Below the pieces are notes generated by a model. That model worked only from the letters and a program-made list of their open reading frames with translations, searched no databases and was not told where the DNA came from. Made by a program: the position numbers and the translations under genes. Shown here in pieces: positions 60,101 to 64,000 of a stretch of 64,000 nt of DNA; the stretch's first letter is position 1; each line of letters opens with the position of its first letter. The DNA comes from Trileptium ribeirensis. Its lineage: Eukaryota > Nematoda > Enoplea > Enoplida > Thoracostomopsidae. The DNA is taken from NCBI GenBank assembly GCA_030248225.1, contig JASANE010019494.1, forward strand, positions 1-64,000, in the 5' to 3' direction.

Positions 60101-62049
60101 TGAGGGTTCATTTAGATCGTTCTCTTCCATTAATTGATCCTTCGTTTCTTTTTAATTATTTCCTTGGTTATTTTTCTTAGAACTCGCCGCCATTAGTATT
60201 TCCCCGAAATCTTCCTTTTGTGTCGCGTCCTCCGGCAGTTCTTGATCCGTTTTCTGTTTTCGCTTCGCTTCTTGCTCGTGTCTTGATATGCCTTAACTTC
60301 CGTTATGACTTTCAGTCTTCTCTGTACTTGTAATTTCCCGGATACTTTGTATTTCCTTATCGATCTTCCGTGTTTCAGAGAACCCTCCTCGATCAAATCC
60401 AATATCGCCCGTCTTTGTTGCAATTTGGGCTCGCTGCTTCATCAGTTCATTTTGTCGCTAGCATTTGTTTTAATCCATGGTATTTCTTTGGCATACCGAG
60501 CTGAAACCGCCATTCTCTTTAAAATTAATGTCTTCTAAGAAGTATCTGAACTTACTTCTTCCTCAACTTCTTTTTCGTCGACTTGTCATAGTTTGAATTC
60601 TTTTCCATTGAATGTTCGATCCATTTGCATCACGTATATATATGTTGCTTTTGAACATTATTTGTGCTATTCGTTTTCGAATCTTTTGATCGAATTCTTT
60701 TGGATCTTGCTTCAACTCGCACATTTGAAGTTTTATACCAGGGATATTTCTTTATTACTTTTTCGATCAGGTTCCAAACTTCTTTTTATTCGGATCCATC
60801 CGTTGCTGGTTCGTTTGCTATCGCCACTATGACAGGAAACACTAGTGTTGCGTCGCGACAATTTTGAATCACTTGGGCAATCGTCCACGCGTTTTCGTTC
60901 CACTGTCCACCTTGGTATCGTGACCGCATTGATGCGAACAGTTCCTTTCTGTTGTCAATTTCACTGTAGTATTCGATCGTTACGCCCTTCTTTTTGAGAA
61001 CGTACATCTCCTCTAACTGTTGTGTCGTTACTTGTTTCTGTTCACCATGTATATATTCTTTGTAGCTCGCCCACGTCGACTGTAATTAATCCGGCTGGGT
61101 ATGGTTGTCCTTTCTTTTCGAATGTCGCATTCCACATTCGTTCTTCAATTTGTACATCATCCCATAAAATGATGTTTCCATTATGTGGCTTCAGTTCTTG
61201 GTAAAGGACTTCCGGTATCGTTCCTTGGAATTGTGCCGCATCGCTGATACCTAGTTCGCCTACGCTTGTCTGAATTGCTACGTATCAAAAAATTTTACTG
61301 GCTGTTTCACTCGTATCGTCTCAGAATTTTAATCAATCCAAGTTAAACAATCTAGATGGATGCCATTTTTATCGAGGAATGTTTCGACTGCCATTGTTTT
61401 GCTTGCACCGCTTTTAGGACTAGTAATGGAACATTCGCTACCACTGTTGCAATCGAGAAATGTCTGTTTTTGACTGATGCATAATGTTGGCGAACTGTTT
61501 TGCACGTTCTTCTGTGTCAATGATAATTGTCACTTGGCCCGTTCGAAGGTTGAATCCAAATACCGTTTGTCAGTCTGTCAATCGTTGCCACCAACATTAG
61601 ATATCTATCGACGTTCTTTTGTCGTTAGATCCTGGTGTAAAGCTCATTTGGCTTGGGTTCTTGTTGAATGGGTAGTGTCGTTAAACGGCCATTGCGATTT
61701 TGTTCTATTTTGGTTCACCGCTCTTGGATTATTCTTTGCTATTCGATATATTGATCAATGTTTTGATCACCGTTTGTCGATGTTTTGATCACCGATTGTG
61801 GTGTTATTCTTTTCATCAGCGACCGTTCTATCGATTGATCGTTCCGTTTCGTTGAACCGTTCTTTCTGATTGTTTAATTCGACCTCGATGATTCCCAATG
61901 CGTTCAGAATCTTTCGGTGTTGTTGTTCGAGAAATCGTTTCTTCGCCTGAATTATTCGTCGATTCTCTTTGATTCGATTCGTCGGTCGTTGTTATCACGT
62001 CGTTAAAATGTTTGTTCGCTTCGTTATACCCTAATTCTATCACTACCAC
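57178..62049 (-). pseudogene. LTE copy C ORF, purine-rich unknown protein, decayed
   Basis: Open minus-strand segments in shifting frames run from 62049 (MVVIELGYNEANKHFNDVIT) to the stop beside 57178. The best-preserved pieces are 57178-57483 (101 codons, containing AKRQIRRFIGANKEEILYG, matched in copy A), 58292-58588, 58044-58232 and 60786-61007 (YYSEIDNRKELFASMRSRYQ). Composition is rich in Lys, Glu, Arg, Gln and Thr. A segment near 61410-61480 reads TFLDCNSGSECSITSPKSGA, which faintly resembles the active-site region of retroviral-type aspartic proteases (D-T-G-x-S), but the motif is not exact and I do not rely on it. No reverse transcriptase or integrase box was found. The protein's function is unknown; its neighbours are the tag arrays, so RNA- or DNA-tag binding is a guess. 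Confidence 0.45.
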
Positions 62050-62060
62050 ACTATCGCTAA

Positions 62061-62560
62061 TAATTTTATTTTATTGAAACTCATTTAGTTCTTTACTAAA
62101 TGTTCCAATAATTAATAAATTTAAAATATAGTATAAAGTATTTTGACAATATTTATTCTTTAATAACACTAAAAGAATTTTTGGTTTTCATATTAAGATT
62201 ATTCAGAAATTCTATTTACAATCTTTTCTTACGTTTTATATTATTTATTGTTCAGTCCTGGTTCCATAAGTGTGGTCATGTATTACTCCATGTAAAATGT
62301 GCTCATGAGTTGTATAAATTTTTATGCACGGGGAGCAGTACCATAGGGCTTCATGTGGACCATCCTCTAACCCTACACAAGCTTATTGGAACCATAGAAA
62401 GCACCTATCACATTGGAACCATTTAGTGACAAAACTTGTTCCGTTATCTTCTTTTTACGAGCCTTTGCATTTACCACAGTAACTGTCCTCAGGTGCCAAG
62501 CGTTGACGTGCTTCTTTTTGAACACGTCTTAGTTTGGCTTCATAACCCACATATCTAATG
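62061..62560. other. Spacer after LTE copy C, nothing recognised
   Basis: AT-rich to 62220, then ordinary sequence. A 60-80 codon + frame at 62181-62426 has no family resemblance. No tag motif or mirrored start module is present, which argues against a long terminal repeat here. Confidence 0.45.
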
Positions 62561-62564
62561 TAGA

Positions 62565-63017
62565 CTGATTACAACGTTTACCAGCGCACTGGCAGCCGCT
62601 TAACGCAATTTATATTAGCCAAGCTTCCAGCTAAGTACTTCAATAATCTATACTCTATTATTTATATCAAGTTGGACCAGCTCAATTCTACCATTCATAC
62701 CGCAGATTTCTGAATGGGTAACCTGCTACAAGTATCGACATAGATTTGTTTTGGTAACTAACTCCTGGCGAGTGAAGATAAGAAATTCTTGCTGAAATTC
62801 TGTCCTACTTACGCTTCAAAACTGTACTGAGTTAGTCTTTTCTTTTGTTTGGTTGTGTTGGAACTTGATCGCTGTGTATATATAGCGTATGGCTGGACCA
62901 CAGATGAAGCAAAAATTTTTAAAACAGAAATTCCGGTTGCAGTTTGGTGTTTGCCTTTTGCCGGAACCGCAACCGGAACACAATTTTCGCCGGAACGGAA
63001 ATTCCGGTTTCTCCCTG
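62565..63017 (-). mobile_element. hAT non-autonomous element N1, copy 5, old and truncated
   Basis: The right end reads AAATTCCGGTTTCTCCCTG, the diverged reverse complement of the CAGGGAGTAACCGGAATTCC terminus. It is preceded by GCCGGAACCGCAACCGGAAC, TTTTCTTTTGTTTGGTTGTG and the GTTGGACC / GCGCACTGG stretches found inside copies 2-4. The other end is missing. It is more diverged than copies 1-4 and therefore probably older. Confidence 0.78.
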
Positions 63018-63850
63018 CGTCTATGATAACTATATATCGTCAGCCGAAGCCACTGTTCATTCCGAAAGCAACCATTTTTCACCTATCGGCATCACTTTAC
63101 GTGACATATATAGTATGCATAAAGTCGCTTCAACTACACCGAAATGGCTGAAACTGACCAATTTAGGGCCTAAAATCACAAGTTTGGCGATCTATGATAA
63201 CTATATCATCAACCTACATGACTGTTCATACCGTCAGCAACCATTTCTCATCTATTTATCTGTATCACTTTATGTGACATAGACTACATAAATATCGTCT
63301 TAAAACATAAAAATGGCTCAATCTGGCACTTTTAGGGCCTAAAATCACAATTTTAACGATCTATGATAACTATATCATCAGCCTATATCACTGTTCATAC
63401 CGAGAGCAACCATTTCTCATCTATTTATCTGTATCTCTTTACATGACATAAGTTACATAAATATAATCTCAAAACACCATAATGGCTCAAACTAACATCT
63501 TTAGGACCCAAAATAGTTTATTTGACGATCTATGATAGCTTTATCGCCAATCGAAGTCACTCTTACCACCGAGTGCAACCATTTTTCATATATCATTGTC
63601 ACTTTTTGTTGACATAGAATAAAAAATCTCTTCAACTGCACTAAAATGGCTCGCACTGAAATCACAAGTTTGGCGATCTATGATAACTTTGTCGAGAGCT
63701 CAAGTCATTGTTCCCACCGAGGGCAACTATTTCCCACCTATCGGCATCACTTCACCTGATATGAAATACCTAAATATGATCTCAAAACACCAAAATGACT
63801 CAATATGGCACTTTTAGGGCCTAAAATAACAACTTTACAACGATTTATAG
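63018..63850 (+). repeat. Satellite-like tandem repeat, ~169-bp unit
   Basis: Units begin with CGATCTATGATAACT or a variant at 63018, 63188, 63357, 63526 and 63674, and the next start is a decayed CGATTTATAG at 63841. Periods are about 170, 169, 169, 148 and 167 bp. Each unit contains a CTGTTCATACCG/CATTGTTCCCACCG string, CAACCATTTCTCA, a CACTTTACGTGACATA string, AAAATGGCTCA and TTTAGGGCCTAAAAT. Divergence between units is moderate. No coding function is visible. Confidence 0.88.
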
Positions 63851-64000
63851 TCACCTTCGTCCCCCATAGGACTGCTCGGTATTGGCACAGCTTTCGCGAT
63901 GTCGTCGTTGTGTACTTCTTGACAGACCAGTCGTCGAAACAGGCCAGAGTGCATTTGGAAAAATCAATATATAAGCAAATTACAAAGGCAAAAAATTGGA
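63851..64000. other. Window end, nothing recognised
   Basis: Short remaining sequence after the satellite; no gene, repeat or RNA signal seen. Confidence 0.4.

Larger units (their letters stand above)
54560..62060 (-). mobile_element. LTE element, copy C (tag CCGGACGGCTG)
   Basis: This is the longest copy. Tags occur at 54670 (ACTGACGGCTGAC), 54759 (CCCCGGACGGCTGAC), 54857 (CCTCCGCACGGCTGA), 54947 (CCTCGGACGGCTGA), 55033 (CCCCGGACGGCTG), 55146 (CCCGGATGGCTG), 57059 (CCCCCGGACGGCTGA), 57140 (CCCGGACGGCT), 59958 (ATCGGACGGCTGAC) and 60043 (CCCCCGGACGGCTGAC). The later sites sit at positions equivalent to copy A sites 21025, 21103 and 24593/24703. Module order matches copy A: tag array, hairpin array (55380-55590), CCCCCGACATCCCCGGTTG (55733), pyrimidine block, minus-strand ORF. 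No long terminal repeat is seen at the far end near 62060. LINE-3 separates it from its start module. Confidence 0.65.

Noticed and set aside
55879..60103. Numerous + strand frames rich in Phe, Leu and Ser that look like membrane proteins
   Set aside because: They mirror the Lys/Glu-rich minus strand of LTE copy C (pyrimidine-rich complement), change frame constantly and show no family resemblance.

Overview
The window looks like a repeat-dense, AT-rich stretch of an invertebrate animal nuclear genome. It has almost no intact genes, a eukaryotic-only retromer gene (VPS29), split exon-like pieces of GDP-L-fucose synthase, three unrelated-age non-LTR retrotransposons, a tRNA-derived SINE and several families of terminal-inverted-repeat elements with exact target duplications. 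There are no prokaryotic operons, rRNA, CRISPR arrays or intact tRNAs. The species cannot be named from sequence alone.

Layout. 1-18.3 kb: one clear gene, an intronless 186-codon VPS29 (5738-6298, +), in otherwise gene-poor DNA with old dispersed repeats. 18.36-25.25 kb: a small TIR element (5-bp target duplication), then copy A of an unusual element I call LTE (loop-tag element, working name), with a Helitron-like insertion and a hAT insertion inside it. 25.3-37 kb: a truncated hAT copy, a GDP-L-fucose synthase exon (27176-27419, -), LINE-1 (28956-32820, +, CR1-like) with a 3' tandem array, a full hAT copy, a second Helitron-like copy, and the first GDP-L-fucose synthase exon with a frameshift (about 36255-36533, -). 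37.5-42.8 kb: LINE-2 (-, CR1-like), split by a hAT element and flanked 5' by a Tc1/mariner-like MITE. 43.8-45.3 kb: four tandem units of a ~345-bp repeat. 45.7-62.06 kb: LTE copies B0, B1, B2 (with a SINE inside) and C, with LINE-3 (-, RNase H-bearing) nested in C. 62.56-64 kb: an old hAT end abutting a ~169-bp satellite.

The most interesting signal is the LTE family. Its copies share flanking sequence, but each carries its own version of a 10-13 nt motif that recurs at many separated sites within that copy: CCTGRAAAGAAT in B0, CCCGAACGGAA in B1, CCGGCTGGCTG in B2, CCGACTGGCTG in A, CCGGACGGCTG in C. At many sites the motif sits in the loop of a hairpin whose stem sequence differs between copies while pairing is kept. 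A second hairpin series has an AATTCTTT-type loop with changing stems. A long, decayed, Lys/Glu-rich ORF on the minus strand of copies A and C is conserved at protein level and ends at the same place in both. I infer a transposable element whose RNA (or DNA) carries copy-specific recognition tags that co-change with a binding partner. I recognise no described system of this kind.
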